Shown here in pieces: positions 33,174-42,084 of a stretch of 64,000 bases of DNA. Source of the stretch: Streptomyces nymphaeiformis (GTDB lineage: Bacteria; Actinomycetota; Actinomycetes; Streptomycetales; Streptomycetaceae); NCBI RefSeq assembly GCF_014203895.1, contig NZ_JACHJY010000001.1, positions 1,116,001 to 1,180,000 on the forward strand, read 5' to 3'. Both the position numbers and the translations under genes were made by a program. Position 1 is the stretch's first letter. The number at the start of each line of letters is the position of its first letter. The notes under the pieces are model-generated. The model did no database searches and was not told the DNA's origin. It was given only the letters and a program-made list of their open reading frames with translations.

Positions 33174-34679
33174 ATGACGAGCAGCACCGAGACCACCGCC
33201 ACCACCCCGCAGGTTGCGGTCAACGACATCGGTAACGAGGAAGCCTTCCTCGCCGCGATCGACGAGACGATCAAGTACTTCAACGACGGCGACATCGTCG
33301 ACGGCGTCATCGTGAAGGTCGACCGGGACGAGGTCCTGCTCGACATCGGTTACAAGACCGAAGGTGTCATCCCGAGCCGCGAGCTCTCGATCAAGCACGA
33401 CGTCGACCCGAACGAGGTCGTCAAGGTCGGCGACGAGATCGAGGCCCTGGTTCTCCAGAAGGAGGACAAGGAAGGCCGCCTGATCCTCTCGAAGAAGCGC
33501 GCCCAGTACGAGCGCGCTTGGGGCACCATCGAGAAGATCAAGGAAGAGGACGGCATCGTCACCGGTACCGTCATCGAGGTCGTCAAGGGTGGTCTCATCC
33601 TCGACATCGGCCTCCGCGGCTTCCTCCCGGCCTCCCTGGTCGAGATGCGTCGCGTCCGCGACCTCCAGCCCTACGTGGGCAAGGAGCTCGAGGCGAAGAT
33701 CATCGAGCTGGACAAGAACCGCAACAACGTGGTCCTGTCCCGCCGCGCCTGGCTCGAGCAGACCCAGTCCGAGGTTCGCCAGACCTTCCTCACGACCCTC
33801 CAGAAGGGTCAGGTCCGCTCCGGCGTCGTGTCCTCGATCGTCAACTTCGGTGCCTTCGTGGACCTGGGTGGCGTCGACGGCCTCGTGCACGTCTCCGAGC
33901 TGTCCTGGAAGCACATCGACCACCCGTCCGAGGTTGTCGAGGTCGGCCAGGAGGTCACCGTCGAGGTTCTCGACGTCGACATGGACCGCGAGCGTGTCTC
34001 CCTGTCGCTGAAGGCGACGCAGGAGGACCCGTGGCAGCAGTTCGCCCGGACCCACCAGATCGGCCAGGTCGTCCCGGGTAAGGTCACCAAGCTGGTTCCG
34101 TTCGGTGCGTTCGTCCGCGTGGACGAGGGCATCGAGGGTCTGGTCCACATCTCCGAGCTGGCCGAGCGCCACGTGGAGATCCCGGAGCAGGTCGTCCAGG
34201 TCAACGACGAGATCTTCGTCAAGGTCATCGACATCGACCTCGAGCGTCGTCGCATCAGCCTCTCGCTGAAGCAGGCCAACGAGTCCTTCGGTGCCGACCC
34301 GGCCTCGGTCGAGTTCGACCCGACCCTGTACGGCATGGCCGCGTCCTACGACGACCAGGGCAACTACATCTACCCCGAGGGCTTCGACCCCGAGACCAAC
34401 GACTGGCTCGAGGGCTACGAGGCTCAGCGCGAGGCCTGGGAGACCCAGTACGCCGAGGCGCAGGCTCGCTTCGAGCAGCACCAGGCTCAGGTCATCAAGT
34501 CCCGCGAGGCCGACGAGGCCGCCGCTGCCGAGGGCGCTGCCGCCCCGGCCGCCGGCAACGCCGGTGCGGGCATCTCGGGCGGTTCGTACTCCTCGGAGTC
34601 GGACGACAACTCCGGCGCCCTGGCGTCGGACGAGGCCCTCGCCGCCCTGCGCGAGAAGCTGGCCGGCGGCCAGAGCTGA
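33174..34679 (+). CDS. rpsA: 30S ribosomal protein S1
   Basis: 501-residue ribosome-associated RNA-binding protein that helps mRNA dock on the 30S subunit. Four S1 (OB-fold) repeats are visible at about residues 38-108, 125-190, 212-280 and 297-366, the last two being the most alike (GAFVDLGGVDGLVHVSELS, GAFVRVDEGIEGLVHISEL). That is the four-repeat actinobacterial form rather than the six-repeat E. coli form. The C-terminus (about 440-501) is a Gln/Ala-rich, probably disordered tail. ATG 33174 gives the standard MTSSTETTATTPQ start. Expressed from a strong promoter and ended by a stable hairpin. Confidence 0.98.
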   Translation: MTSSTETTATTPQVAVNDIGNEEAFLAAIDETIKYFNDGDIVDGVIVKVDRDEVLLDIGYKTEGVIPSRELSIKHDVDPNEVVKVGDEIEALVLQKEDKEGRLILSKKRAQYERAWGTIEKIKEEDGIVTGTVIEVVKGGLILDIGLRGFLPASLVEMRRVRDLQPYVGKELEAKIIELDKNRNNVVLSRRAWLEQTQSEVRQTFLTTLQKGQVRSGVVSSIVNFGAFVDLGGVDGLVHVSELSWKHIDHPSEVVEVGQEVTVEVLDVDMDRERVSLSLKATQEDPWQQFARTHQIGQVVPGKVTKLVPFGAFVRVDEGIEGLVHISELAERHVEIPEQVVQVNDEIFVKVIDIDLERRRISLSLKQANESFGADPASVEFDPTLYGMAASYDDQGNYIYPEGFDPETNDWLEGYEAQREAWETQYAEAQARFEQHQAQVIKSREADEAAAAEGAAAPAAGNAGAGISGGSYSSESDDNSGALASDEALAALREKLAGGQS

Positions 34680-34714
34680 ACAGGCTCTCCGCTGAGCGCT
34701 AGCCGCTAGCGAAT

Positions 34715-34748
34715 CGAGGCCCGCTCCCCTTCGGGGGAGCGGGCCTCG
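34715..34748 (+). terminator. Terminator after rpsA
   Basis: A 15-bp perfect stem CGAGGCCCGCTCCCC and its complement is capped by a TTCG tetraloop, 35 bp past the rpsA stop. The very stable cap and stem make it a confident terminator. Confidence 0.9.
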
Positions 34749-34844
34749 GTCGTTTCCGCGCTCGTCCTCGGAAGATCGCGCGACCCGGGAATGGCCGTGC
34801 CGCGCCCGGCGTTTCCAGAGAGAACACGAGGAGGAGCGGTAATC

Positions 34845-35783
34845 GTGCTTGATCCCCAGGATTTGTACGAATGGGACGCGAAGGGCGTGGCCGTCGTCGA
34901 CCTCGCCCTGGCGCAGGAGTCGGCCGGGCTGGTCATGCTGTACCACTTCGACGGCTACATCGACGCGGGCGAGACCGGTGAGCAGATCATCGACGGGCTG
35001 CTCGACACCCTCCCGCACCAACTGGTGGCCCGCTTCGACCACGACCGGCTCGTGGACTACCGCGCCCGCCGTCCCCTGCTGACCTTCCGGCGCGACCGCT
35101 GGACCGCGTACGAGACGCCGTCCATCGAGGTCCGCCTCGTGCAGGACGCCACCGGAGCGCCCTTCCTCGTCCTCTCCGGCCCGGAGCCGGACGTGGAGTG
35201 GGAGCGCTTCGCCGTCGCCGTCCGGCAGATCGTCGAGCGCCTCGGGGTGCGTCTCGCCGTCAACTTCCACGGCATCCCCATGGGCGTGCCGCACACCCGC
35301 CCCGTCGGCCTCACCCCGCACGGCAGCCGCACCGACCTCATGCCGGGCCACCGCAGCCCCTTCGACGAGGCCCAGGTCCCCGGCAGCGCCGAGTCCCTCG
35401 TCGAGTACCGGCTCACCGAGGCCGGCCACGACACCCTCGGCGTCGCCGCCCACGTCCCGCACTACGTGGCCCGGTCCCCGTACCCGGACGCGGCCCTGAC
35501 CGCCCTGGAGGCCGTCACCGCCGCCACCGGCCTCGTCCTCCCGGGCGTCGCCCACTCCCTGCGGACCGAGGCCCGCCGCACCCAGACCGAGATCGACCGC
35601 CAGATCGGCGAGGGCGACGAGGAGCTGGTCGCGCTCGTGCAGGGCCTTGAGCACCAGTACGACGCGGCGGCCGGCGCCGAGACGCGCGGCAGCCTGGTCG
35701 CCGAGCCGGTCGACCTGCCGTCGGCCGACGAGCTGGGCCGTGAGTTCGAGCGCTTCCTCGCGGAGCGAGAGGGCGACTCCTAG
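34845..35783 (+). CDS. PAC2 family protein
   Basis: 312 residues of the PAC2 (proteasome assembly chaperone 2-like) family, common in actinobacteria. Typical segments are [50 protein letters not shown] and [10 protein letters not shown]. The bacterial function is not established; a link to the actinobacterial proteasome is inferred from the family name only. GTG 34845 has GAGGAGGAG eight bases upstream and gives the conserved short N-terminus LDPQDLYEW. It lies just upstream of coaE. Confidence 0.92.
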   Translation: MLDPQDLYEWDAKGVAVVDLALAQESAGLVMLYHFDGYIDAGETGEQIIDGLLDTLPHQLVARFDHDRLVDYRARRPLLTFRRDRWTAYETPSIEVRLVQDATGAPFLVLSGPEPDVEWERFAVAVRQIVERLGVRLAVNFHGIPMGVPHTRPVGLTPHGSRTDLMPGHRSPFDEAQVPGSAESLVEYRLTEAGHDTLGVAAHVPHYVARSPYPDAALTALEAVTAATGLVLPGVAHSLRTEARRTQTEIDRQIGEGDEELVALVQGLEHQYDAAAGAETRGSLVAEPVDLPSADELGREFERFLAEREGDS

Positions 35784-35801
35784 CCCCGCCGCCCCAGGCC
35801 C

Positions 35802-35807
35802 TAAGCT
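35802..35807 (+). promoter_or_regulatory. Probable -10 box for a leaderless coaE transcript
   Basis: TAAGCT ends seven bases before the coaE ATG, with no Shine-Dalgarno, the same layout as TAGGCT before pyk. It lies in the 31-bp gap after the PAC2 gene. No clear -35 is seen. Confidence 0.4.
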
Positions 35808-35814
35808 GCCGCTC

Positions 35815-36426
35815 ATGCTGAAGGTGGGCCTGACCGGCGGGATCGGCGCCGGCAAGAGTGAAGTGTCGCGGCTGCTCGTCTCGTACGGAGCCGTGCTGAT
35901 CGACGCGGACAGGATCGCGCGCGAGGTCGTCGAGCCCGGGACCCCGGGGCTCGCGGCCGTCGTCGCGGCCTTCGGGGACGGCGTCCTCACCGAGGAGGGG
36001 ACGCTCGACCGGCCCAAGCTCGGCTCCATCGTGTTCGCCGACGCCGACCGCCTGGCCACCCTCAACGCCATCGTGCACCCGCTGGTCGGGGCCCGGTCGG
36101 CGGAGCTGGAGAGCCGCGCGGGCGCCGGCGACGTCGTCGTCCACGACGTCCCCCTGCTCACCGAGAACGGGCTCGCGCCGCTGTACGACCTGGTCGTGGT
36201 CGTGGACGCGGCCCCGGAGACCCAGCTCGACCGGCTCGTACGGCTCCGCGGCATGGCCGCGCCCGAGGCCGAGGCCCGGATGGCGGCCCAGGCCACGCGC
36301 GCGCAGCGGCTGGCCGTCGCCGACCTCGTGATCGACAACGACGGGCCGCTCGACGCGCTCGAACCCCAGGTGCGGAAGGTCTGGGAGGACCTGGAGCGCC
36401 GCGCGAAGGCCGCCGCCGGGGAATAA
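35815..36426 (+). CDS. coaE: Dephospho-CoA kinase
   Basis: 203 residues, normal length. Catalyses the last step of coenzyme A synthesis, phosphorylating the 3'-OH of dephospho-CoA. The P-loop is [11 protein letters not shown] at residues 5-15, followed by [16 protein letters not shown] (substrate site), the HP of [16 protein letters not shown], and the lid region [23 protein letters not shown] 35815 is fixed by the P-loop position. It is 31 bp after the PAC2 gene and lacks a clear ribosome binding site. Confidence 0.96.
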   Translation: MLKVGLTGGIGAGKSEVSRLLVSYGAVLIDADRIAREVVEPGTPGLAAVVAAFGDGVLTEEGTLDRPKLGSIVFADADRLATLNAIVHPLVGARSAELESRAGAGDVVVHDVPLLTENGLAPLYDLVVVVDAAPETQLDRLVRLRGMAAPEAEARMAAQATRAQRLAVADLVIDNDGPLDALEPQVRKVWEDLERRAKAAAGE

Positions 36427-36489
36427 GCGGCGGAATGCGGCCGCCTCGATCCGGTGTTCAACCACCGGATCGAGGGGAAGGATGCCATC

Positions 36490-36858
36490 GTGGCCGACAG
36501 CAACCCGGAAACGCACGTCATCGACTTCCGCGCCGCCGAGCACCTGCTGGCCGCGCGGGACCCTCGCGGGGCCGTGAAGCTGCTGGACTCGGTGATCGCC
36601 GCCCACCCCGAGAACACGGCCGCGCGCCTGCTGCGCGCCCGCGCGTTCTTCGCGGCGGCCCAGCTCCGTCCGGCGCAGCTGGAGTTCGAGCTGGTCCTGG
36701 AGCGCGAGCCGGACAACGCCTTCGCGCACTTCGCGCTGGCCCGCACCTTCGAGCGCGCCGGGAAGACCGCCCAGGCCACGCGCCACTTCCGCCTCGCCGC
36801 GGCGCTCGACCCGAAGCCGGAGTACCTCCAGGCGGCGGGCTTCGACACCCGGAACTGA
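36490..36858 (+). CDS. Small tetratricopeptide-repeat protein
   Basis: 122 residues built of about three TPR helix pairs (for example AEHLLAARDPRGAVKLLDSVIAAHP and AFAHFALARTFERAGKTAQA). GTG 36490 is chosen since GGGGAAGGA lies about eight bases upstream and the resulting start ADSNPETHVIDF seems natural; a longer TTG-type start at 36454 is less likely. TPR proteins mediate protein-protein contacts; the partner is unknown. It follows coaE by 63 bp. Confidence 0.88.
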   Translation: MADSNPETHVIDFRAAEHLLAARDPRGAVKLLDSVIAAHPENTAARLLRARAFFAAAQLRPAQLEFELVLEREPDNAFAHFALARTFERAGKTAQATRHFRLAAALDPKPEYLQAAGFDTRN

Positions 36859-36871
36859 GCGGGCGGGGGCG

Positions 36872-37141
36872 TCAGCGTCGCGGGCCGCCGTGATCGGGTT
36901 CGTACGGCGGGATGTTCCGGCCCGGCTGCCAGTGCGGGCCCTGGTGGATGTGGTGCAGCACCACTACGAGATCGACCGTGACCACCAGGAACAGCACCCC
37001 GCAGGCCGCCGCCCAGCCGGGGCGCTCCACCAGGGCGAACACGGTCGTGCCGAAGGCCGCCCAGAGCAGCCCCCACATGCTCAGCCAGAACCTTAGGCGC
37101 AGCGCGCTGCGCGCGTTCTCAGGCTCGTTCCCGGTACGCAT
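36872..37141 (-). CDS. DUF6343-like small membrane protein
   Basis: 89 residues with two hydrophobic helices (about 19-37 and 43-60) and a cytoplasmic/extracellular tail HIHQGPHWQPGRNIPPYEPDHGGPRR. The RSALRLRFWLSMWGLLWA opening and the QGPHxQPGR tail match the small actinobacterial proteins that I recall as DUF6343. Function unknown. It converges on the TPR gene with a 13-bp gap. Confidence 0.8.
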   Translation of the reverse strand: MRTGNEPENARSALRLRFWLSMWGLLWAAFGTTVFALVERPGWAAACGVLFLVVTVDLVVVLHHIHQGPHWQPGRNIPPYEPDHGGPRR

Positions 37142-37233
37142 GACGGTCGCATCTCCCCTCGGAACCCCGAGGCCACTTCCAGCATGTACCCAGGGTGGGG
37201 GAAACGGAACGGCCGCCAGGAGGCACGGGCGGC

Positions 37234-37569
37234 TCAGTGGACGATGCTGTAGCTGCGCCAGGGCAGGGTGCCCGGGGCGATCCAGTTCGCGGAGTTGGTG
37301 GCCACGTAGGTGGAGTTCTCGCCCTTACAGTCGCGGGTCCGGTACATGATGATGTCGGTCAGGGCGTTGTTCTCGACCCTGGTCACGCCCGAGGGCGCCA
37401 GGCGGTGGCAGCCCTTCACCAAGGGACTCGTCACGGTCACCACGAACCTGTGCTGCGTCTCGGACTTGATCGTGCCCACGGCGGTGCGGCCGAGGCCCGA
37501 GCAGCCGGCGACGGCGAGGGTGAGGAGCACGGCCCCGGTGGCGGTCGTGAGACGCCGGCGAACGGACAT
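37234..37569 (-). CDS. Small secreted lipoprotein, function unknown
   Basis: 111 residues. ATG 37569 is preceded by AGAGGATCC. The N-terminus is a lipoprotein signal with lipobox LAVAGCSG (Cys about residue 24). The mature part is a beta-rich domain with two cysteines that could form a disulfide (KGCHRLAP and RDCKGENS) and two tryptophans. I do not recognise a family. It is divergent from the SNF2 helicase gene (171 bp apart). Confidence 0.75.
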   Translation of the reverse strand: MSVRRRLTTATGAVLLTLAVAGCSGLGRTAVGTIKSETQHRFVVTVTSPLVKGCHRLAPSGVTRVENNALTDIIMYRTRDCKGENSTYVATNSANWIAPGTLPWRSYSIVH

Positions 37570-37740
37570 GGCGGATCCTCTTCTGTCGTGTCGTTTCAGG
37601 CCACCATGCCGTCCCCCGGCGACCGCCGGCATCCTGTGCTGGGCCGTCCGGGGGAACCGGCCGAAGCCCGTTGTCAGACCCCACCCGTAAGGTCGGAGGT
37701 CCGGTCGGGGAACGACACACAGGGGGAGGGAGACAGAGCC

Positions 37741-40599
37741 GTGGCACACACCTGGACGACCAGCGCCGCCGTCTTCCTGCCGGCCGCCCTTCCCCGCGAG
37801 GGCCGGGTCGCCTTCTGGGCCCCCGACGGCGGCGCGCTCCCGGACCCGGAGGCGAGCGGGGCCGAGCGGATCGAGCTGACCGTCGCCCGGCGCCACGGCA
37901 GCGGCGCCCGGGGCCGCTCCGTGCCCGCCGTGACCCTGCCCGTCGAGGCCGCCCTGCCGCACCTCGTCGCGGCCCGCCACCACCCGGCCGCGCACCCCGC
38001 CACCGCCGGCTGGGGCGCCGCCGCCCTCCACGCCCTGCACCTGGCCGCGCGCGGGCGGATGCTGCCGGGGCTGACCGCCGACGACCTGGACGCATGGCGC
38101 GCCGGGCCCCTGGACGCCGAGGACATCGCCCATCTGCGGGCCGTCGCCGCCGCCCTGCCGTACGAGGGGTACGCGGTGCCGGTGCCGGGGCGCGGTCCGC
38201 TGCGGCTGCCCGAGCCCGAGGCCCTCGTGCGCGCCTTCCTCGACGCCGTCGCCGACGTCCTGCCCCGCACCCCGGCCGCCGCCCACGCGGTCGGGGCGCC
38301 GTTCGCGGCGCGCGCCCCGCAGCACCTGCCCCGCGCGCGTGCCTGGGCCGCCGAGGCGGCGGCCGGGATGGACGCCGGGGTGCGGGTCTCGCTCCGCCTC
38401 GACCTCTCGCCGTACGAACTCTTCGACAGTACGGACACCCCGGACGCCATGAGCGGCGCGGGGGAGGGCGGGGAGCGGCACGCCGCCGCCGCGCTCCTCC
38501 AGATCCACAGCCTCGCCGACCCCACCCTCGTCATCGACGCCGCGGACCTGTGGGCGGGGGAAGGCGAGCACTTCGGGCCCCGCGCCCGGATCGACGCCGT
38601 CCTCGCCCTGCGCCGGGCCGCCCGCGTCTGGCCCCCGCTCTCCCGGCTCCTGGAGCGGGACGTGCCCGACGTCCTCGCCGTCACCGAGGACGAGCTGTAC
38701 GAACTGCTCGGCCCGGCCGCGGCCCGGCTCGCCGACGCCGGGGTCGCCCTCCACTGGCCGCGCGAACTCGCCCGCTCGCTCAGCGCCTCCGCCGTCGTCC
38801 GCCCCGCCCAGGCCGCGCCCGGCTCCGCCACCGACGGCACCTCCTTCTTCGACAGCGAGGAGCTCCTGCGGTTCAACTGGCAGCTGGCCCTCGACGGCGA
38901 TCCGCTCACCGAGCGCGAGATGGACCTCCTGGCCGAGGCCCACCGGCCGATCGTGCGCCTCCGCGACCAGTGGGTCGTCGTCGACCCCGCGCTCGTCCGC
39001 AAGGCCCGCAAGCGCGAACTCGGCCTGCTCGAACCGGTCGACGCCCTCGCCGCCGCGCTCACCGGCACCGCCGAGGTGGACGGCGAGTCCGTCCCCGCCG
39101 TCCCCGTCGGGGCCCTCGCCGCGCTCCGCGACCGGCTCCTGGCCGGCCCCGAGGACGTGCAGGCCCCGCCCGGCCTCACCGCGACCCTGCGCGACTACCA
39201 GCTCCGCGGCCTCGCCTGGCTGGACCTGATGACCTCCCTCGGCCTCGGCGGCTGCCTCGCCGACGACATGGGACTCGGCAAGACCGTCACCCTCATCGCC
39301 CTCCACCTCCGCCGCGCCCGCCGCGCCCCCACCCTCGTCGTCTGTCCGGCCTCCCTCCTCGGGAACTGGCAGCGCGAGGTACGGAGGTTCGCCCCCGACG
39401 TGCCCGTCCGGCGCTTCCACGGCACGGACCGGGACCTCGGCGGCACCGAGGGCGGCTTCGTCCTCACCACCTACGGCACCCTGCGCACCAGCGCCGCCCG
39501 GCTGGCCGAGCGGGAGTGGGGGATGGTCGTCGCCGACGAGGCGCAGCACGTCAAGAACCCGTTCTCCGCGACCGCCAAGGCGCTCCGCGAGATCCCCGCG
39601 CCCGCCAGGGTCGCCCTCACCGGCACCCCCGTGGAGAACAACCTCTCCGAGCTCTGGGCGCTCCTCGACTGGACCACCCCCGGGCTCCTCGGCCCGCTCA
39701 AGGCCTTCCGCTCCCGGCACGCGCGGGCCGTGGAGAACCACGAGGAGATCGAGCACGAGGAGGCCGTCGAGCGGCTCGCCCGGCTCGTGCGGCCCTTCCT
39801 GCTGCGCCGCCGCAAGTCCGACCCCGGCATCGTCCCCGAGCTCCCGCCGAAGACCGAGTCCGACCATCCCGTCGCCCTCACCCGGGAGCAGGCCTCGCTC
39901 TACGAGGCGGTCGTCCGCGAGACCATGACGCGGATCGAGGGAGCCGAGGGCATGGCCCGCCGCGGCCTCGTCATGAGCCTGCTCACCTCCCTCAAGCAGA
40001 TCTGCAACCACCCCGCGCAGTACCTCAAGGAGCAGGCCCCGCGCGGCAGCGGCACCGCCCGGCTCGCCGGCCGCTCCGGGAAGCTCGCCCTGCTCGACGA
40101 GCTCCTCGACACGATCCTCGCGGAGGACGGGTCCGTGCTCGTCTTCACCCAGTACGTGTCGATGGCGCGGCTCCTCGCCGACCACCTGGCCGCGCGCGGC
40201 ATCCCCGCCCAACTCCTGCACGGCGGCACCCCGGTGGCCGAGCGGGAGCGGATGGTCGACCGCTTCCAGGCCGGCGAGGTCCCCGTCTTCCTGCTCTCCC
40301 TGAAGGCCGCCGGCACCGGCCTCAACCTCACCCGGGCCGGCCACGTCGTGCACTACGACCGCTGGTGGAACCCGGCCGTCGAGGAGCAGGCCACCGACCG
40401 GGCCTACCGCATCGGGCAGACCCAGCCGGTGCAGGTCCACCGGCTCGTCGCCGAGGGCACCGTCGAGGACCGCATCGCCGAGATGCTCCGCGCCAAACGG
40501 GCCCTGGCCGACGCCGTCCTCGGCTCCGGCGAGGCCGCCCTCACCGAACTCACCGACCGGGAGCTCGCCGACCTGGTGTCCCTCAGGAGGCCCTCGTGA
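37741..40599 (+). CDS. SNF2-family DNA helicase/ATPase
   Basis: 952 residues. The first ~470 are an actinobacterial-type N-terminal region of unknown fold (contains SFFDSEELLRFNWQLALDG). The RecA-like lobe 1 has Walker A DDMGLGKT at about residues 505-512 and the DEAQ box (VVADEAQHVKNP, about 597). Lobe 2 has VLVFTQYVSMARLL, LLSLKAAGTGLNLT and QATDRAYRIGQTQPVQVHR. These are standard SWI2/SNF2 motifs for ATP-driven translocation on double-stranded DNA. GTG 37741 has a GGGGGAGGGAG tract upstream. Its stop overlaps the SWIM gene start (GTGA), marking a two-protein system. Confidence 0.93.
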   Translation: MAHTWTTSAAVFLPAALPREGRVAFWAPDGGALPDPEASGAERIELTVARRHGSGARGRSVPAVTLPVEAALPHLVAARHHPAAHPATAGWGAAALHALHLAARGRMLPGLTADDLDAWRAGPLDAEDIAHLRAVAAALPYEGYAVPVPGRGPLRLPEPEALVRAFLDAVADVLPRTPAAAHAVGAPFAARAPQHLPRARAWAAEAAAGMDAGVRVSLRLDLSPYELFDSTDTPDAMSGAGEGGERHAAAALLQIHSLADPTLVIDAADLWAGEGEHFGPRARIDAVLALRRAARVWPPLSRLLERDVPDVLAVTEDELYELLGPAAARLADAGVALHWPRELARSLSASAVVRPAQAAPGSATDGTSFFDSEELLRFNWQLALDGDPLTEREMDLLAEAHRPIVRLRDQWVVVDPALVRKARKRELGLLEPVDALAAALTGTAEVDGESVPAVPVGALAALRDRLLAGPEDVQAPPGLTATLRDYQLRGLAWLDLMTSLGLGGCLADDMGLGKTVTLIALHLRRARRAPTLVVCPASLLGNWQREVRRFAPDVPVRRFHGTDRDLGGTEGGFVLTTYGTLRTSAARLAEREWGMVVADEAQHVKNPFSATAKALREIPAPARVALTGTPVENNLSELWALLDWTTPGLLGPLKAFRSRHARAVENHEEIEHEEAVERLARLVRPFLLRRRKSDPGIVPELPPKTESDHPVALTREQASLYEAVVRETMTRIEGAEGMARRGLVMSLLTSLKQICNHPAQYLKEQAPRGSGTARLAGRSGKLALLDELLDTILAEDGSVLVFTQYVSMARLLADHLAARGIPAQLLHGGTPVAERERMVDRFQAGEVPVFLLSLKAAGTGLNLTRAGHVVHYDRWWNPAVEEQATDRAYRIGQTQPVQVHRLVAEGTVEDRIAEMLRAKRALADAVLGSGEAALTELTDRELADLVSLRRPS

Positions 40600-41876
40600 A
40601 CCACGCCAGGGGCGCACGGGGCGCACGGGGCGCCGCTCCCCGCCACGACGACCGCCGCCGCACCTTCCCGCAGCTCGCGCCGCGGTCGGCCCCCGACGGC
40701 CGGTTCGCCGCCACCTGGTGGGGGAACGCCTGGGTCACGGCCCTGGAGAACACCGCCCTCGACCCGGCCCGGCTCGCGCGCGGCAAGGCGTACGCGGGGC
40801 GCGGCCACGTCGACGCGATCACGGTCGCCCCCGGCCGGGTCGTCGCCTACGTCCACGGCACCCGGCCCCGCCCGTACCGCACCGAGATCAGGATGCGGAC
40901 CCTCGGCGACGACGGCTGGGAGCGGTTCCTCGACGAGGCCGCCGCCCGCCCCGACCACATCGCCGCCCTCCTCGACAAGGACGTGCCGCACGCCCTGGAG
41001 GCGGTCACCGGACTGCTGCCCGCACCGGGTGACCTCGTCCCCGACTGCTCCTGCCCGGACGACGGTTACCCCTGCAAGCACGCCGCAGCCCTCTGCTACC
41101 AGGCCGCCCGCCTCCTCGACGAGGACCCGTTCGTCCTCTTCCTGATGCGCGGTCGCGGCGAGCAGGAGCTCCTCGCCGAGCTGACCCGGCGGAACGCCGC
41201 CCAGGCCGCGGCCGAGGCGGGCGCCGCCGCCCCGCCGATGCCCACGGTCCCCGCGCGCATCGCGCTCGACGCGGCCACCGGGCCGGGGCTCCCGCCGCTG
41301 CCGCCCGAGCTGCCCGTCCCGGACCGGCCCGGCCGTCCGGCGGTCTTCCCGCCGGACCCCGACGCCCCCGATCCGCTCGCCCTCGACCTCCTCGCCACCG
41401 AAGCGGCCGCCCGCGCCCACGTCTTCCTCGCCACCGGCCACGACCCGGTCGCCGCGCTCACCCCCTGGCAGGACGCGGTCCGGCTGGCCGCCGCGCACCC
41501 CGGCTCCGGACTCACCGCCTCGTCGCGCGCGCTCTACCGCGACCTGGCCCACGCCCTGGACCGCACCCCCACGGACCTCGCCCGCGCCGTCGCCGCCTGG
41601 CGCCAGGGCGGCGCCGCGGGCCTCGCCGTCCTGGAGGAGCCCTGGGATCCGCCGGCCGGTCCGTTCGACCGGGCCAGACCCGCGCTGCTCGCCGCCGACT
41701 TCCCCGCCTTCCGCCCCTGGCGCAACCGGCTCTCGGGGGAGTCCCTCCAGCTCCGGCTCGGCAGGGACGGTCTCTGGTACGGGTACGAGTCGGACGCCGG
41801 CCGCGAGGACTGGTGGCCGCGCGGCGCCCCCGACCCGGACCCGGTGGGCGCCCTCACCGATCTCCTCGGTCGTTGA
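40596..41876 (+). CDS. SWIM zinc-finger protein, partner of the SNF2 ATPase
   Basis: 426 residues. The SWIM motif CxCx(n)CxH is seen as CSCPDDGYPCKHAAALCY at about residues 150-167, a zinc site expected to bind DNA or protein. An N-terminal domain FAATWWGNAWVTALE is typical of these SNF2-linked proteins. The rest is Ala/Pro-rich with a C-terminal W-rich end. GTG 40596 overlaps the helicase stop by 4 bp with AGGAGG upstream. Stoichiometric production and joint action on DNA are inferred from the overlap and from the known pairing of SWIM domains with SNF2 ATPases. Confidence 0.9.
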   Translation: MNHARGARGARGAAPRHDDRRRTFPQLAPRSAPDGRFAATWWGNAWVTALENTALDPARLARGKAYAGRGHVDAITVAPGRVVAYVHGTRPRPYRTEIRMRTLGDDGWERFLDEAAARPDHIAALLDKDVPHALEAVTGLLPAPGDLVPDCSCPDDGYPCKHAAALCYQAARLLDEDPFVLFLMRGRGEQELLAELTRRNAAQAAAEAGAAAPPMPTVPARIALDAATGPGLPPLPPELPVPDRPGRPAVFPPDPDAPDPLALDLLATEAAARAHVFLATGHDPVAALTPWQDAVRLAAAHPGSGLTASSRALYRDLAHALDRTPTDLARAVAAWRQGGAAGLAVLEEPWDPPAGPFDRARPALLAADFPAFRPWRNRLSGESLQLRLGRDGLWYGYESDAGREDWWPRGAPDPDPVGALTDLLGR

Positions 41877-42084
41877 AGGGCGTTGAAGAGCGAGGGAGAG
41901 TGAGGGAGAACACGGAACGGAGTCGAGAGGCGCTGGCGGGCGTCGACCGGAGTTGACCCGACACTCGAACGGATTCCCACTCGATGGGGTGAAACCCGTC
42001 AACGGCCGGATCCGGCACGCACGTTTGTCGCGTTGATTCCGGTACGGGCACTTGCCCGTGCACACCTCCGGAAGGCAGGAAGCC

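Noticed and set aside
32976..37076. Long open frame on the minus strand across rpsA, PAC2 and coaE
   Set aside because: It is antisense to well-supported genes, with low-complexity Gly/Val/Asp-rich translation and no domain; a GC-skew shadow.
37234..40626. 1130-codon minus-strand open frame over the SNF2 gene
   Set aside because: Only its last 111 codons (37234-37569) read as a real protein; the rest is a shadow of the helicase.
41998..42036. BldN-type promoter before the chaplin gene (CGTTGA at 42031)
   Set aside because: No GTAAC-like -35 lies about 16 bp upstream, so the match is only half a promoter.
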